Shown: piece by piece, positions 41,102-52,456 of the stretch
Layout: the number at the start of each line of letters is the position of its first letter
Numbering within the stretch: position 1 is the stretch's first letter
Position numbers and translations under genes: made by a program
Notes under the pieces: generated by a model
What the model saw: only the letters and a program-made list of their open reading frames with translations
What the model was told of the DNA's origin: nothing
Databases searched by the model: none
Assembly: GCA_002077065.1 (NCBI GenBank)
Contig: NAJO01000037.1
Coordinates: forward strand, 372,001-436,000
DNA from: Cryoendolithus antarcticus
Taxonomy: Eukaryota; Ascomycota; Dothideomycetes; Cladosporiales; Cladosporiaceae
DNA length: 64,000 nt
Direction: 5' to 3'

Positions 41102-43654
41102 CTAGCTCCCGACGCCACCACCATGCTCCCTCACCTCTCTCTTCTCCAACTTCGGCACCTCTCTACTCAACAAGGCCCTCAGCTCTGGCGAGATGACAGG
41201 TTCGCTGCTCGTAGCGCCCTCTTGCGGCGTCCGCTCCCTCCCCGAAGCACTGGCACTAGGCTTTCCGGCCGCCAGCGCGGGACCCGCTGGAGGTGGCTGT
41301 GGTAGCCTCTGCCTTACGGCGGGTACTTTGGGGAAATTGCCCTTCTTATCAATCGCCTCCACCATCCTCTGAAACCGCCGATAGAGCGCCTCCGCCCGTA
41401 CAATCGTGCTCTGCAAATCGATTGTCCCAGAAAGCTCATTGACATACTTCAGCACCTCATCAAACCCTTTCAGATGCTCCAAGATGACATCCCGATGCTT
41501 CTCCAGTATAGCCATCGCAATGAACAAATGGAAGTTGGCCGAGTAGTAGTCCGTCCACAGCCCCTCCCAGAGCCGCAAAATGTCGTTGAACTCGAACTCC
41601 CGCTTGAACCACACGAGCAGCATCCGGAAGAAAAAGAAGAAGTTCGTCGAATCCAGCTTCTGCAGGTGATCATATAGCTTCGGATCCAAGAACCGACACA
41701 AATGATCCAGCGTCAGCAATTGCAATCGCATTCCACTCTGATCCCGTAGGAAATTCCGTTCCATTCGTTCCATGAAACCCACGAAACCCCAGAACGCCAC
41801 GGCGTCGTCTTGCTCGATGGCATAGATAGGTGCCAAGAGGTCGGACATTCCTTGCACATAACCCAAGTCACGATTATGTTCGTTGTAAGTGAGGAGGAGG
41901 TCTTTCATTTGCTCGAGATGGACATTCGTGCCTGCTTCTGCGAAGGGCGAGTCCGGGTCCGGATGGGCTATGTCTTCGCCGGCGAAGAGTGGAATGTGGC
42001 GGTCGGTGCGGTGGACGTCTTTCTCTACAGCGCGGACGGCGTGGTCAGTATGGTGTGTCAGATGGAGCGTCATGGTGAGCTTGAGGCGAGAGGACTTACC
42101 GATCCGCATTCGTTGCTCCTTCCACCATTCTCGTTCTTGCAATGTGCCTGTCTCGTCGACAAGCCGCTCCCACCATGCGCCTTTGAGGCGAATGTACTCG
42201 TCTCGCAAACTTCGCATTTTCGCGTTGCGCTCGTCAGCCGTGGAGTCCCACTCGTACACCCCAAGCAGGAAGAGCCACGCTTCCTTGCGCACGTCATCAT
42301 CCTTCGATAGACCACCGTGGAAGATCCGTTCCTTAACCTCATCAGGTGTCTTCTCCAGTCTACCCGTCCTCGAATTGAAGAAGCCTTTCCATTCCTTCTC
42401 AGTCACAGGCTTCCGTCGATCGACCATACTCAAGCTCTCAGTGTCTAATATCTCGAACGACCCGAGCTCCGATTCCTCCATCTCCAGTATCTCTCGTGCA
42501 GTCCATATCCTTTGGCTCTTCTCCTTCTCAGCCTGCTCTGCGATACTCATGGCCCATCTTGCCAAGTACAACCGAGCGGAGTCGAACTCATCACTCACTG
42601 TCTGTACCTGAGGACTCTGCATGAGCCTTCTGACCTGAGGAGGCAGGTTCTTGTTCTCAGCCACAGCTTGTGCCGTTCTCCGCGTGAAGGTGGTCACCTG
42701 GCTGAGCTTCTCAAGCACTGTCCACCGTGCCTCTCGCAACGCCTTGGTCACAGGATCCGGACCATCCTTTTTTTGCCCCGGTTCATCCTTATGCTTCCCT
42801 TCCAGCACATTCCGAAGTTGCTCAGGCGTCGGCTTCGCCCCGCTGAGGAAGGCCTTCTTGTCCTCTTCATTCGGATCGACCAAGTACACACTCGGCTCCA
42901 TATGACTTCTCTCAATGACTGCATACCGCTTGAGCCACGTCAAGATCGCGTCGCCGCCCCAGTACACACCACCTCCATCCTTACTGATGCTGAACGACTC
43001 CCGCTGCAGCTTCTTCCGCTCGTTCGTCGTGCTCTGACATTCTGGGTCGTGGAAGAACAGTGCCGGGAAGCTGTCACCAGCTCGAGTATTGATCACGATC
43101 GATCCATGCCACCAGCCAGAGTTGGGCACCCGGAAGGCTATGCTGTAGATCTCAGATAGCGGTACCGCAAATGCGTAGGCTCCGACAGAACTACTGTGCG
43201 TCGTCGTCACGGGCGGCGGAGGCACAAGGTATGATTGCTTCCTGGGCTCATCGGCGTCTGCCAACTCTACCTTGGCGTATATCTCCTTCGCCTCTCCCAT
43301 GCCGCTCTCAGGCAGCCACGCCACGAGCAATCCTTCACTATCACTCCGACTGCTCGTGGCATCTTTACTAGTCCGACTCGACGAGCTCGCAGCTGATGCA
43401 CGTCTCCTCGCGGCATCTGCCAACGCTGGCCCCTTCTGCTCAAGAATAGCTATGTAGCCAGCTATGTTATCCTTTGCAGAAGGCGAAGGATGGACGTAGA
43501 CTTTGCTCTTAGCGTAGAGTAGCTTGACGCCTTTGCCTGACTTCGCATGCCGGATTGTGCTGTAGTCGCCCTCTTCGTCATCGCTGAGTGCGTAGAAGCT
43601 TGCGCTTGGGGAGGGTGGGCTCGCTGGACGGGCGTTGGAGCTGGCGGACGCCAT
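41102..43654 (-). CDS. gyp7: Rab GTPase-activating protein Gyp7 (TBC domain)
   Basis: Stimulates GTP hydrolysis by Ypt7/Rab7-type GTPases on vacuole and late endosome membranes. Exons 42100-43654 and 41102-42024 (- strand) give 825 residues. The N-terminus holds the Gyp7-type PH-like region (VKLLYAKSKVYVHPS, GYIAILEQK). The TBC domain starts at FHGGLSKDDDVRKEAWLFLLGVY. It contains the Arg-finger element EKDVHRTDR, the Gln-finger element LGYVQGMSDLL and FRMLLVWFKREFEF. The 75-bp intron (GTAAGT donor, ctgac branch, GTAG acceptor) is a multiple of three and has no stop. Removing it restores RMRI-EKDVHRTD. Confidence 0.94.
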   Translation of the reverse strand: MASASSNARPASPPSPSASFYALSDDEEGDYSTIRHAKSGKGVKLLYAKSKVYVHPSPSAKDNIAGYIAILEQKGPALADAARRRASAASSSSRTSKDATSSRSDSEGLLVAWLPESGMGEAKEIYAKVELADADEPRKQSYLVPPPPVTTTHSSSVGAYAFAVPLSEIYSIAFRVPNSGWWHGSIVINTRAGDSFPALFFHDPECQSTTNERKKLQRESFSISKDGGGVYWGGDAILTWLKRYAVIERSHMEPSVYLVDPNEEDKKAFLSGAKPTPEQLRNVLEGKHKDEPGQKKDGPDPVTKALREARWTVLEKLSQVTTFTRRTAQAVAENKNLPPQVRRLMQSPQVQTVSDEFDSARLYLARWAMSIAEQAEKEKSQRIWTAREILEMEESELGSFEILDTESLSMVDRRKPVTEKEWKGFFNSRTGRLEKTPDEVKERIFHGGLSKDDDVRKEAWLFLLGVYEWDSTADERNAKMRSLRDEYIRLKGAWWERLVDETGTLQEREWWKEQRMRIGKSSRLKLTMTLHLTHHTDHAVRAVEKDVHRTDRHIPLFAGEDIAHPDPDSPFAEAGTNVHLEQMKDLLLTYNEHNRDLGYVQGMSDLLAPIYAIEQDDAVAFWGFVGFMERMERNFLRDQSGMRLQLLTLDHLCRFLDPKLYDHLQKLDSTNFFFFFRMLLVWFKREFEFNDILRLWEGLWTDYYSANFHLFIAMAILEKHRDVILEHLKGFDEVLKYVNELSGTIDLQSTIVRAEALYRRFQRMVEAIDKKGNFPKVPAVRQRLPQPPPAGPALAAGKPSASASGRERTPQEGATSSEPVISPELRALLSREVPKLEKREVREHGGGVGS

Positions 43655-43908
43655 GTCGGAGGACGTAGGCAACCCGTGGGTCAGCTGGAAATGTTAGTGA
43701 ATCGATCAGAGCGTTATGTATCGACTCGAAGCAGCTACTGCAATCAAGTTCTGAGCATTATGAGGATTACTACACATTATAGAATCCATATATGTGCCAC
43801 TTCACTTACATCACAAACGCGTGACGCACATGGGCAGTGGGGTGGCGCAGCGAATGCGGGGAGCAATACACGTAGGCGACAACGTAACGAACTCTCCTCC
43901 ATACATCG

Positions 43909-44673
43909 TTATCGATCCTCTGACCTCGCCTTATCGTTCATCGCCATCTCAGACGACCAAATCCTCGATGGCACTGCGTGAATTCGATCTTGTTGCAGTG
44001 GAAACCGATGGCCCTCGAGCAATCCCTTGAGCGGACAAAGCTCACACGCTCGACGCGTCCAAGACGTCTTCATCGGCAGCGATAGATCGGTAACCGCTTC
44101 TTCGGCGGTAGCTGTCGGTTTCAATGAAGCAGAGCGGATTATTGATCGATGGCTCTTCCGTTGTGGACACGTCAATTCGTAGCTCGGCGGCTCCACCTCT
44201 CGTCTCCTTGATTCCGATTGCGAAAACGTGAATACCAGGTCCACCCGAACGTCCAGCATCGAATGCATCGCCACCTTCGCGTTCTCCCAGTTCGATCGGT
44301 CGAGGAGAACTCTCTCTTCCTTGCTGCCCTGGCCAAGCCATCTCCCTCGAAGGACGTATACCCAGCTCAGCCATCGGAGCGGTTCTCCGTGAGCACCGTC
44401 TCGGAATCGCTGAGTGATTGCCTTGTCGAAGTCGTCGAAGCTCATGGTCGGTGTGATGGGTACGAGCATGTATGCTCGGATGCCGCTCGAGTGTAGCCAC
44501 TCGCGCGACACGGCTGTGCCGAGTAGGCGAGCCCAGCGAGATGACAGGTGTAGGGTATTGGGCGGGTCTGATAGACTTGCAGACTGCCTCAGATTCACCC
44601 TGATGGTGGTGGATGTTGGTGTTGCTGCGTACGCAGGCGGTAGGTCTCGCAATGCTGAGGGTGTGACCTCCAT
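43909..44673 (-). CDS. fungal orphan protein with PPAY motif
   Basis: 254 residues from the first ATG. The order is DLPPAYAATP (a PPxY motif of the kind bound by WW domains), a hydrophobic-patterned region (WARLLGTAVSREW, AYMLVPITPTMSFDDFDKAI, RWLSWVYVLRGRWLG) and a polar C-terminus. The general layout resembles the gene at 53609-54262. The C-terminal 80 residues look less protein-like, and a missed intron near PSYEL is possible. No function assigned. Confidence 0.5.
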   Translation of the reverse strand: MEVTPSALRDLPPAYAATPTSTTIRVNLRQSASLSDPPNTLHLSSRWARLLGTAVSREWLHSSGIRAYMLVPITPTMSFDDFDKAITQRFRDGAHGEPLRWLSWVYVLRGRWLGQGSKEERVLLDRSNWENAKVAMHSMLDVRVDLVFTFSQSESRRREVEPPSYELTCPQRKSHRSIIRSASLKPTATAEEAVTDLSLPMKTSWTRRACELCPLKGLLEGHRFPLQQDRIHAVPSRIWSSEMAMNDKARSEDR

Positions 44674-45720
44674 GTCGGAGATGTCAGATGTGGACGATCT
44701 GGTATGCTGCGCTCGACTTGGTATCAAGATGGCTAAAGTGTTGATGCGCTACTATTGACTTGCTCCAGGGACAGTGTAAGTATGCTCATCAAGTGCACAA
44801 ACATCTCATTGTCATGCTATGGCGCGAGCCTGATATATACTCCCTCCTTTTCCCCATTCACCATCCCACAGCAGCCACAACCCTCCATCACCGCACTTTG
44901 CTGGCAGTGAACCGCCCCATGGTGTCCAGTCAACGAGGTAAAACGACCTATTCAACGATACACAGCCGCCCGTCAGCTGTCAGCAGCCGCGTGCACTGTA
45001 GCTCAGACAAGCCCAGACCTGCCTACACAATGCATTGTACCTCGTCAAGCGCCCAGATCCTGTAGGCCTCTTCCTTCTAGATCTCACATGCATGGTCCGA
45101 AAGTGTGGCGCACAAGGCTATGCAGTCAGCCCTGTGAGCTGGTGACGGCTTGGCCGTACGAATTGAATGTGATGCGCAAGCCACAACTTGATGAGTTCTG
45201 GTACGAAAGGAGCTCAGCTCCGACGTGGCAGAATGGGCGTAGCTACATGGTGACTGCGGAACTTTACTCACTTGACAAGCTTTGCACGAGTCGCTCCACT
45301 CGAGTAGCTTGAGGTCCCGTAACGAGGCAAGTTCGCAATGTTCGAATGTCGATGTTTGCTACACTCCCCGTCAGCCTGGTAGCCACTTACCGGAGACCTG
45401 TCTGTGCAGTCGTACAGATATGCTGTGGAACATGTTCCGTGGTCGGACATGCGCTCATCGCTACAAACGACATCGAGGTCCTTGTCACACTTCCGAGAGT
45501 AATCGACTTGAACGCGGACACATAGGACATGCTGTATCAGTAAGGCACTCTGATCCGCAGATAACCCGATCGCTATTCCTCGTGACCATCGCCGCGACCA
45601 AAACTCAGATTAGTCCGTTGCTCACAGAACGCAACATCGACGTCCAATTGACTTCCCCGCCGTCTCAGTACCTTCACCTCGTGTGCCATATCCTTCTCCG
45701 CCTCCAATCTGATCCCTCCG
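44674..45720. other. 1-kb region without a supported gene
   Basis: Frames at 44760-45065 and 45282-45752 (+) were examined and not accepted. Confidence 0.5.
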
Positions 45721-46476
45721 CTACCCCGTTCCCTGCCTCCCCAGACCCCTAATCCCCAATCCCCGTGCCCCCAACTCCCGCCGCCCCGTCGGCACATACC
45801 CCTCCTCTTTCCCTACCCTTCTGCCTCGTGCTCTCGGTCTCATCCGCCGCTCAGTCGTCCGATCTTCATTCTTCCGTCGCTCACCCGTGCGAAAGTCCCG
45901 CCTCAACACCCGTCGTAGCCACCCCTTCAACCTCTGGACCCGGCTCGGTCTTTCAGGCTCGGGCTCAAGAGGCCGCCATGCAAATTCAGGGGGATGTGGA
46001 TGGAAGAAATGCGGAAACGACTCCGTAGTACTGCTTCGAGTCGGCGAAGGTGTGGGGTTCCCGGCTCTCGCAATAGGCGAAGCCGGCGGTAGGTCGTCAG
46101 GCGTAGGGACCCGGGTGCCTGGGTGAGGATCAAGTGCTGAAGGAGGGTCAGAAGGGGATGATCTCAGTGCAACATTATCCGAGTCCTCGACTGACGTAGC
46201 GCTGTGAGAGACAGGGAGATGCAGCGTTGATAGCCGGTGTGGGTCCGTCGCCCGCCGGGGTTCAATCGTCGTGCCGTCGACGTCCTGGCTGTAGACCGAG
46301 GATGTCCGTCTAGCTAGTGGTGTTGGCGCTGCTGGACAGGACATCGGACTTGCTAAGAGGAAAGGGAAGGGAATCATGAGTACACAGGGAAGAAGGAGAA
46401 GCAGATGCGAGGACCTAGGATCTGCAATCCCTAGAAAGCTCACCGTATCGATCGGGGGCACAGGTGCTTGCTGCAT
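45721..46476 (-). CDS. Pro/Ser-rich protein with hydrophobic N-terminus and basic tail
   Basis: 251 residues. Near residues 22-45 there is a hydrophobic stretch (SHLLLLLPCVLMIPFPFLLA) that could be a membrane anchor. A long Pro/Ser/Thr-rich disordered region follows, then PEFAWRPL, and finally an Arg-rich tail (RVQRLKGWLRRVLRRDFR). No family recognised. Low-complexity composition makes a chance frame possible, but the frame is long for non-coding DNA and each segment is distinct. Confidence 0.42.
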   Translation of the reverse strand: MQQAPVPPIDTVSFLGIADPRSSHLLLLLPCVLMIPFPFLLASPMSCPAAPTPLARRTSSVYSQDVDGTTIEPRRATDPHRLSTLHLPVSHSATSVEDSDNVALRSSPSDPPSALDPHPGTRVPTPDDLPPASPIARAGNPTPSPTRSSTTESFPHFFHPHPPEFAWRPLEPEPERPSRVQRLKGWLRRVLRRDFRTGERRKNEDRTTERRMRPRARGRRVGKEEGYVPTGRRELGARGLGIRGLGRQGTG

Positions 46477-46761
46477 CGTGCGAATTGATCGAAGGAAGAT
46501 TGATGGTGAGATGGAGATGGTGATGAGATCGAAGCGGGTGGGAGTTAAATCTATCTAGGTGAGTCGCTTCCGCCCTGCGTCAGTGGTAGCACGTTGCTTA
46601 TGTCGCTTTTTAGACTCTTTGGCATGTGTGCAGTGCACCTCCATCCGACTCCGAAAGCGCCAAATTCGCTTCCAGCGAAAGCTTTGTGACAGTCTGGCGA
46701 TCCCCGGCGTCCGCTACCTCTCCAATCCGTCGATATCCCATAACAAGGGCTTTTCAGCTTT
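46477..46761. other. intergenic
   Basis: Promoter of the Pro-rich gene and 3' flank of GLC3; no gene seen. Confidence 0.45.
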
Positions 46762-48966
46762 TCAAATGGTCTGTTCGAGCGCGAGTACCTATTCGCAAGT
46801 CAGCAATCCAGTTCTGTTACACCTCGTCACCAGGCTACTCACGATCGCCGTCCGCGTAGGTATATAAACCTGCACGAAATTCTTCCTCTCATTCCACTTG
46901 AAGTCCGTCGTGAAGAACCTTCCATCATTCTTAACCCTGCCCAATCCCCCGAACTCCGGATCATCAGAATTCAGCACGATTTTGTAAGTCCCAGCCTGCT
47001 CAACACCGACCCTGTAATCCGTGAAAGAGCTGCTAGGATGGAAATTGAAAATCCACAGCAACCCCGCACGCTCAAACACAATGACTTTGTCGCTCTCGTT
47101 CTTGAGTGAGATGTAGGCCTGCGGGCTGTGCAGCCATCCGTACTTCTCCTCCGTCCACTGCATCTTGCTGTCGAACTCGTTGAGGAACTTGTACCGCAGT
47201 AGCGAGTCGTCGGGGAGATTGAACTGTCGACGAGCGTAGTGGAAACTATTCCCATTGCCTTCTCGCGGAAAGTCCAGCCACTCCGGGTGTCCGAACTCAT
47301 TGCCCTCGAAATTTAGGTACCCCTCGCCACCGAGAGCGTGCGTGATGAGTCGGATCATCTTATGCAGCGCCATGCCGCGTTCAATGACGGGTGTAAATTC
47401 CGAGAGCGTCGACATGTTAGTGTACATCTGCGCGTCGCACAGCCAGAACAGCAGCGTCTTGTCGCCCACAAGCGCCTGGTCATGGGACTCAGCGTACGCA
47501 ATAGTTTTCTCGCCGTGTCTGCGATTCGTCAAGGTGTGGCAAAGAGCGCCCATGTCCCAGTCGATATCCTGCTTCTCCTTCAGCCACTTGATGTACAGAT
47601 CCGGAATCGCCATGGCTAGTCTGTAGTCGAATCCTATTCCACCCAAACTGAGCGCTACACAGAGCGCGGGCATACCCGAGACGTCCTCCGCGATGGTGAT
47701 GCAGGAGGGGTACAAATTATGCAGCATCTCGTTGGCGATCATGAGGTACACAACGCCGTCTTCGTCGACATCCGGGCCGTAGTACTCGTGGTAGCCTCCT
47801 GAAAAGCCTGTGCCGATGCCGTGATGGGTGTAGAGCATGGAGGTGACGCCGTCGAAGCGGAAACCGTCGAAGTTGTATTCTTCCATCCAGAAGCGCAGGT
47901 TGGAGAGCAGGAAACGGAGAACCTCGTGGTTGCCGTAGTTGAATAGTCGGGAGTCCCAGAGCTCGTGTCTCCCGCGCGCGCCTTCGTGAAAGTACAGGTG
48001 ATCGGAGTTATCGAAGTAGTTCAGGCCGTCGTGGACGTTCTTGCTGGCGTGGGAGTGCACCACATCCAGCAGCACTGTGATACCGAGGCCGTGGGCAGTG
48101 TCTATGAGCTCTTTGAGCTCGTCGGGGAAGCCGTAGCGGCTGGAGGCGGCAAAGAAGGAGTTAATTTGGTAGCCGAAGGAGGCGTAGTAGGCGTGCTCCA
48201 TGATGGCCATGAGCTGGATGGTGTTGTAGCCGAGGTGCTTGATTCGGGGGAGGACATTCTTGGTAAATTCACTGTAAGTTGCGACTTTAGGGTCTGGGCT
48301 GCTGATACCGACGTGGGCTTCGTAAATTCGGGCGCTGGCGGGCTTGGGTGGACGAGGATTCTTGAACTTGTACTTCTGTGGTGGGTTCCAGAATCGTGCG
48401 TCGTAGATGGGGCTGATGTTCAGGTCTTGTGTCACACGCTTGATCCAGACGGGGATCCTCTCTGCTCTTTGCCCATCATTCGGCACCACCATGCTGATCT
48501 TGACTTTGCTGTCGTGTGCGATTGCTGGTTGGCCGTTGTGAGGTGGCAGTACGATCTCCCATACGCCGAAGTCATCTCTCTTCATCTCATGGCTGTCGCG
48601 GTTCCAGCCGTTGAAGTCGCCGATGAGGTATGCTCGCATGGCATTGGGCGCCCATTCGCGGTATGTGATGGTGCCGTCGGAGGCGATATTGAAGCCATAG
48701 CGCTCATAGCCGCGTGAGAACTTCTCCAGGCCACCTTCGCTGTTGTCGATGTCGTTGATCCATTTCTGTGCTTTCGAGAAGCGTGATCGCAATTGTGGCT
48801 TGAAGGGTTCGAGGTATCCGTCAAGTTGGACGACGCCTGTGGGTTGTCAGTGACTGCTTTCTCCATCAATAATGTGGTCTTACTGACCAGTGCCATCGTT
48901 GGCGACTTTGTTGTCCGAGGGCGCGGACTGGACGCTGTTGTCTGAGGACTGGTTAAGCTTGTCCAT
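46762..48966 (-). CDS. GLC3: 1,4-alpha-glucan (glycogen) branching enzyme
   Basis: Makes alpha-1,6 branches in glycogen. Exons 48888-48966, 46843-48836, 46762-46788 (- strand) give 699 residues, close to yeast and human enzymes (about 700). The N-terminal CBM48-type domain includes [20 protein letters not shown]. In the GH13 barrel the nucleophile is Asp355 (FRFDGVTSM) and the acid Glu410 (TIAEDVSG), and the third acidic site is in AESHDQ; these match human Asp357 and Glu412 closely. The last exon codes just VLALEQTI. The introns use GTCAGT and GTGAGT donors. It shares an upstream region with the divergent ClpX gene. Confidence 0.96.
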
Positions 48967-49619
48967 GTTTGCGGTGCTCGTTTACTGCAGTCAGCGTGTA
49001 CGTTCGCACAAGCCAGGCGGAAAAGGTTGGTCAAGCAGGACTAGAAAGAGCGGAAGACTGAATGATCCTTCAGACTGGGTCCCTACCGTGAGCCGACCAG
49101 GTATATACACAGCAAACACTTGATCGCCCTCTACTAGACGGAAATGTTTGGTGGGGCAGATATGACATCGCGCTGGGGAAGCTCCATGCATTGGGTTCAG
49201 CGACAATCCTGGAGGGGTCTCACTCCGCATATCAAAGGCCCGACTCGACTGGCATTGATCTTCGCTACAGTCCTCGGCGGACGTGTAGGCCTTCGTAATA
49301 CTCTCCATGGTGTCTGTCGTAGGACGCGCGTGATGAAGCGGTAGGATACCTGCACCTCCGACGCGCCTCCCAAAGGTTGATGGCGCCGTCGTACACGAAA
49401 CAACAATGCAGGGGCCCGAGCGCTGAGTCCTCTGCTTTCTTGCCCGATCGGGATCGTAGGTGGGTCTTCGATATGAGGCGGGGAAGGTGCGATTCATGTA
49501 AGTGAATGTGATGTAGACAGCAGCATTGTATGCCATCAGCTCGGCTTTGGAGATCATTGGAGACTCCTTAGGCGCTAAGCTCACGATGCCAGACTAGCTT
49601 ATACCATTCAATCCTCAGC
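48967..49619. promoter_or_regulatory. divergent promoter GLC3 / clpX
   Basis: 653 bp between divergent starts. A long - strand open frame here (48991-49584) has no recognisable content and is more likely leader or promoter DNA. Confidence 0.5.
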
Positions 49620-51560
49620 ATGGCGACTCTCACGACCAGCTTCTCCCCGCAAGCTCGCCTGACCTACGTTGGCCTTTACTCATTGTTCCATCGCCCACGG
49701 CGACGTCTCACCACTTCTACTCGCCACCATGACCAGGACAATTATCGCCGCAGCGACTTCACCTCCCACGGCTTCACCGGCTACTACGACCCCGCCGCTC
49801 CCACCGAAGGCCCTCTCCGCGACGCCTCAAACATCGGCGCCCCGCGCATAACCCCCAAACTTCTCGCCGCACATCTAGACCAATTCGTTGTCGGGCAGGA
49901 ACGTGCTAAACGCACTCTCGCAACAGCAGTCTACAACCACTACCAACGAATCCAGGAACTGCAACGGCGAGATGAGGAAGACGAGGAGCGGGCTGCTCAA
50001 GAGGAGAGGCGGAGTCATATGCATCGGCATCCGGTTGAAGGTAGGGAAGTGGAGTTGAAGCGCGGGATTGTGGTGCCTTCGCTGACTAGAGGCGGGGATC
50101 AAGATGAGTTCCCTGGACAGCAGGCGACGGTGACGTTTAGTGCTTGGGCGGGGGCGGAGCAGAGGGGTCAGCAATCGCAGCAGCAATATCCAAGGGAGGA
50201 AGCGAGACCGCAGCCGCCACCGCCGATATTGGATCACAGCCCCTTGACTATAGAGAAGAGTAATGTCTTGTTACTCGGGCCTTCCGGCGTGGGCAAGACT
50301 TTGATGGCTAAGACTCTGGCAAGAGTGCTAGAAGTGCCTTTCAGCATGTCAGATTGCACGCCCTTCACGCAAGCCGGCTACATAGGCGAAGACGCCGAAG
50401 TGTGCGTGCAACGGCTCCTAGCCACGGCAAATTACGATGTTGCGAAGGCAGAACGCGGCATCATCTGTCTCGATGAAATCGATAAGATCGCCACAGCCAA
50501 AGTGAGCCACGGTAAAGACGTCAGTGGCGAGGGAGTACAGCAGGCTTTGCTGAAGATCATAGAGGGGACGACATTACAGATCCAAGCGAAGCAGGAACGC
50601 AACAGCGGTGGACCCGCAAGCAACAGCAGCAAATCAAGCAGTCAAGGCTATGGTCCGACGAACAGCCCCCTCTCCCCCGGCAACATTTCACAATCAAGTA
50701 ACTCCTCCACCGCTCCGCAGAAAGGCGAAGTCTACAACGTCAAAACGGATAACATCCTCTTCATCTGCGCCGGCGCGTTCAACGGCCTGCACAAAGTGAT
50801 CCTTGACCGCGTGAGCAAAGGCTCGATGGGGTTCGGGGCGTCGATCCGCTCCCGTCCTTCCTCTTCCACCTCATCTCACCACGAAACGATCCTGGAAGGC
50901 GAAGACGAGCTCTTCGAAACGCATCTTCCCTACTACACACCGCCTTCTTCCCAATCCGCAGACCCTGCAACAGGTAAGCCAGTAAAACGGACATTCAACA
51001 CTCTCGACCTCGTGCAGCCTCAAGACTTGCAATCTTTCGGCCTCATCCCCGAGCTCGTCGGACGCATCCCGCTTTCCGTCGCGCTGAGCAGCTTGGACAC
51101 CGCAGCGCTGGTGAAAGTTCTCACGGAGCCGAGGAATTCGCTTTTGAAGCAGTATGAGCAATTGTTCCACCTAAGCAGTATCGAGCTACGGGTCACAACC
51201 TCAGCCCTCCACGCCATCGCCTCCAGTGCCTCCAAAATGGGCACAGGTGCCCGCGCGCTTCGCACAGTCATGGAACGCCTCCTCGCCGAGCCGATGTTCG
51301 AAGCGCCTGGCTCGGGGATCCGCTATGTAGTCGTTACTGAGGCTGTGGCGCTGAAGAAGGCTGGCGCGATTTACTTCGGTCGCGGACAGCAGGGGGAAGT
51401 GGCGAGGGTTGTGGCGGAGGAGGAAGAGGAGTGGGAGAGACGGCAGGCCAAGGAACGAGGGGAAAGTGAGTGGGAGGGACGGGCAAGGCATAATAGTGAG
51501 GGTGGGGCCGCGAGGACGTTTGAGGAGTATAGGGTCAAGGCGAGTGCGGGGGGGTATTGA
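49620..51560 (+). CDS. clpX: mitochondrial ClpX-type AAA+ unfoldase (Mcx1/ClpX)
   Basis: 646 residues, single exon. The N-terminus is a presequence ([15 protein letters not shown]) and there is no zinc-binding domain, as in yeast Mcx1. The AAA+ core has Walker A GPSGVGKT at about 220-227, Walker [10 protein letters not shown] near 281-289, the pore-region GYIGEDAE, and a sensor/arginine region [13 protein letters not shown]. Two inserts break the core: a Gln/Glu-rich one after HYQRIQELQ (about 110-205) and a Ser/Asn/Pro-rich one after the Walker B region (about 325-365). The loop that docks on ClpP (IGF in bacteria) reads MGF near residue 403, so ClpP binding may be kept; no clpP is in this window. 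Confidence 0.92.
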   Translation: MATLTTSFSPQARLTYVGLYSLFHRPRRRLTTSTRHHDQDNYRRSDFTSHGFTGYYDPAAPTEGPLRDASNIGAPRITPKLLAAHLDQFVVGQERAKRTLATAVYNHYQRIQELQRRDEEDEERAAQEERRSHMHRHPVEGREVELKRGIVVPSLTRGGDQDEFPGQQATVTFSAWAGAEQRGQQSQQQYPREEARPQPPPPILDHSPLTIEKSNVLLLGPSGVGKTLMAKTLARVLEVPFSMSDCTPFTQAGYIGEDAEVCVQRLLATANYDVAKAERGIICLDEIDKIATAKVSHGKDVSGEGVQQALLKIIEGTTLQIQAKQERNSGGPASNSSKSSSQGYGPTNSPLSPGNISQSSNSSTAPQKGEVYNVKTDNILFICAGAFNGLHKVILDRVSKGSMGFGASIRSRPSSSTSSHHETILEGEDELFETHLPYYTPPSSQSADPATGKPVKRTFNTLDLVQPQDLQSFGLIPELVGRIPLSVALSSLDTAALVKVLTEPRNSLLKQYEQLFHLSSIELRVTTSALHAIASSASKMGTGARALRTVMERLLAEPMFEAPGSGIRYVVVTEAVALKKAGAIYFGRGQQGEVARVVAEEEEEWERRQAKERGESEWEGRARHNSEGGAARTFEEYRVKASAGGY

Positions 51561-52456
51561 GTGGTGTTGAAGGAGAGGGAAGGGTGGGGATAGGGCTATG
51601 AATGTATGAAGATATGTGTTGATGTATACGAATAAAATCTAGGAGCGGTCTACAGATCATTTAAGCCCTTCTTCCCACAGAATTGCTAATGAGGCCCTCA
51701 TATTCCGTTTCATTGTTCCCCAGTTGGCAGGACCATTTCCTGCGACCTTCCCACCTCCAAACTCGATCACCCTCTCCCTTCTCAACTCACTCGATCTTTC
51801 CCACCTGCACGTGATTCTTACCAGGCTGACAATTGAGCACGCCAAAACTTAGCTTACCCGCACCCGTTCTCAGAGAATCATCTTCCAGCTTTCTCTCTCG
51901 ATCTATTTTGTTCCTTCTCTCATACTTACCTTGCGAGAGTTCGTGGCGCTCACCATTGCCTTGAACTTAGCGAGACCTCCTGCATTGCACAGCGCGGTGA
52001 GGGATTGCTATGAGTTGCCTGCGGGTACCTCAGTCGTGCAATTTTTGATTGTCACCAGAATGCTTTTCACCGATGCGTTGGCTCTGATGGGGCTGGCGAA
52101 CGGAGAAGAGAGAGAATCTGAATGTGTCGGCTCAGCGGACGGGGTGTTAAGGTCATGCTGGTGACATATTGACGTAGTAGATGAACATGGACGAGGCCGT
52201 CAGCAACGATATGCAGGGTGTTGACGCGTTTGATAGCTATTCGACGCGTGTTAATTGACATACATGTAGCTGGTAGCCCACTCCATCGTGACACCGTCGC
52301 TAGTGCAGCAGCCATCACTTCGACAGCTCCAAAGTAAGCCTCTCTCGAGTACTTCATCTGGTAAGCTGCAGAGCGGCGTATCCTCTTGAATTCTCACCCC
52401 CTCCTCTAACGTCCACCTACGCACCAAACCTTCCCTCACAATCCTATCCCGCCACA
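51561..52456. other. intergenic, clpX to APC15
   Basis: About 900 bp; no supported gene. It ends in a C/T-rich stretch directly before the APC15 start, typical of a fungal core promoter. Confidence 0.5.

Noticed and set aside
46559..46620. Possible tRNA-like stretch (cgtcagtggtagcac)
   Set aside because: It resembles a D-arm, but no matching acceptor stem, anticodon arm or T-arm could be folded around it.
48991..49584. 197-residue - strand frame between GLC3 and clpX
   Set aside because: It lies in the divergent promoter, has no recognisable content and overlaps the GLC3 leader.
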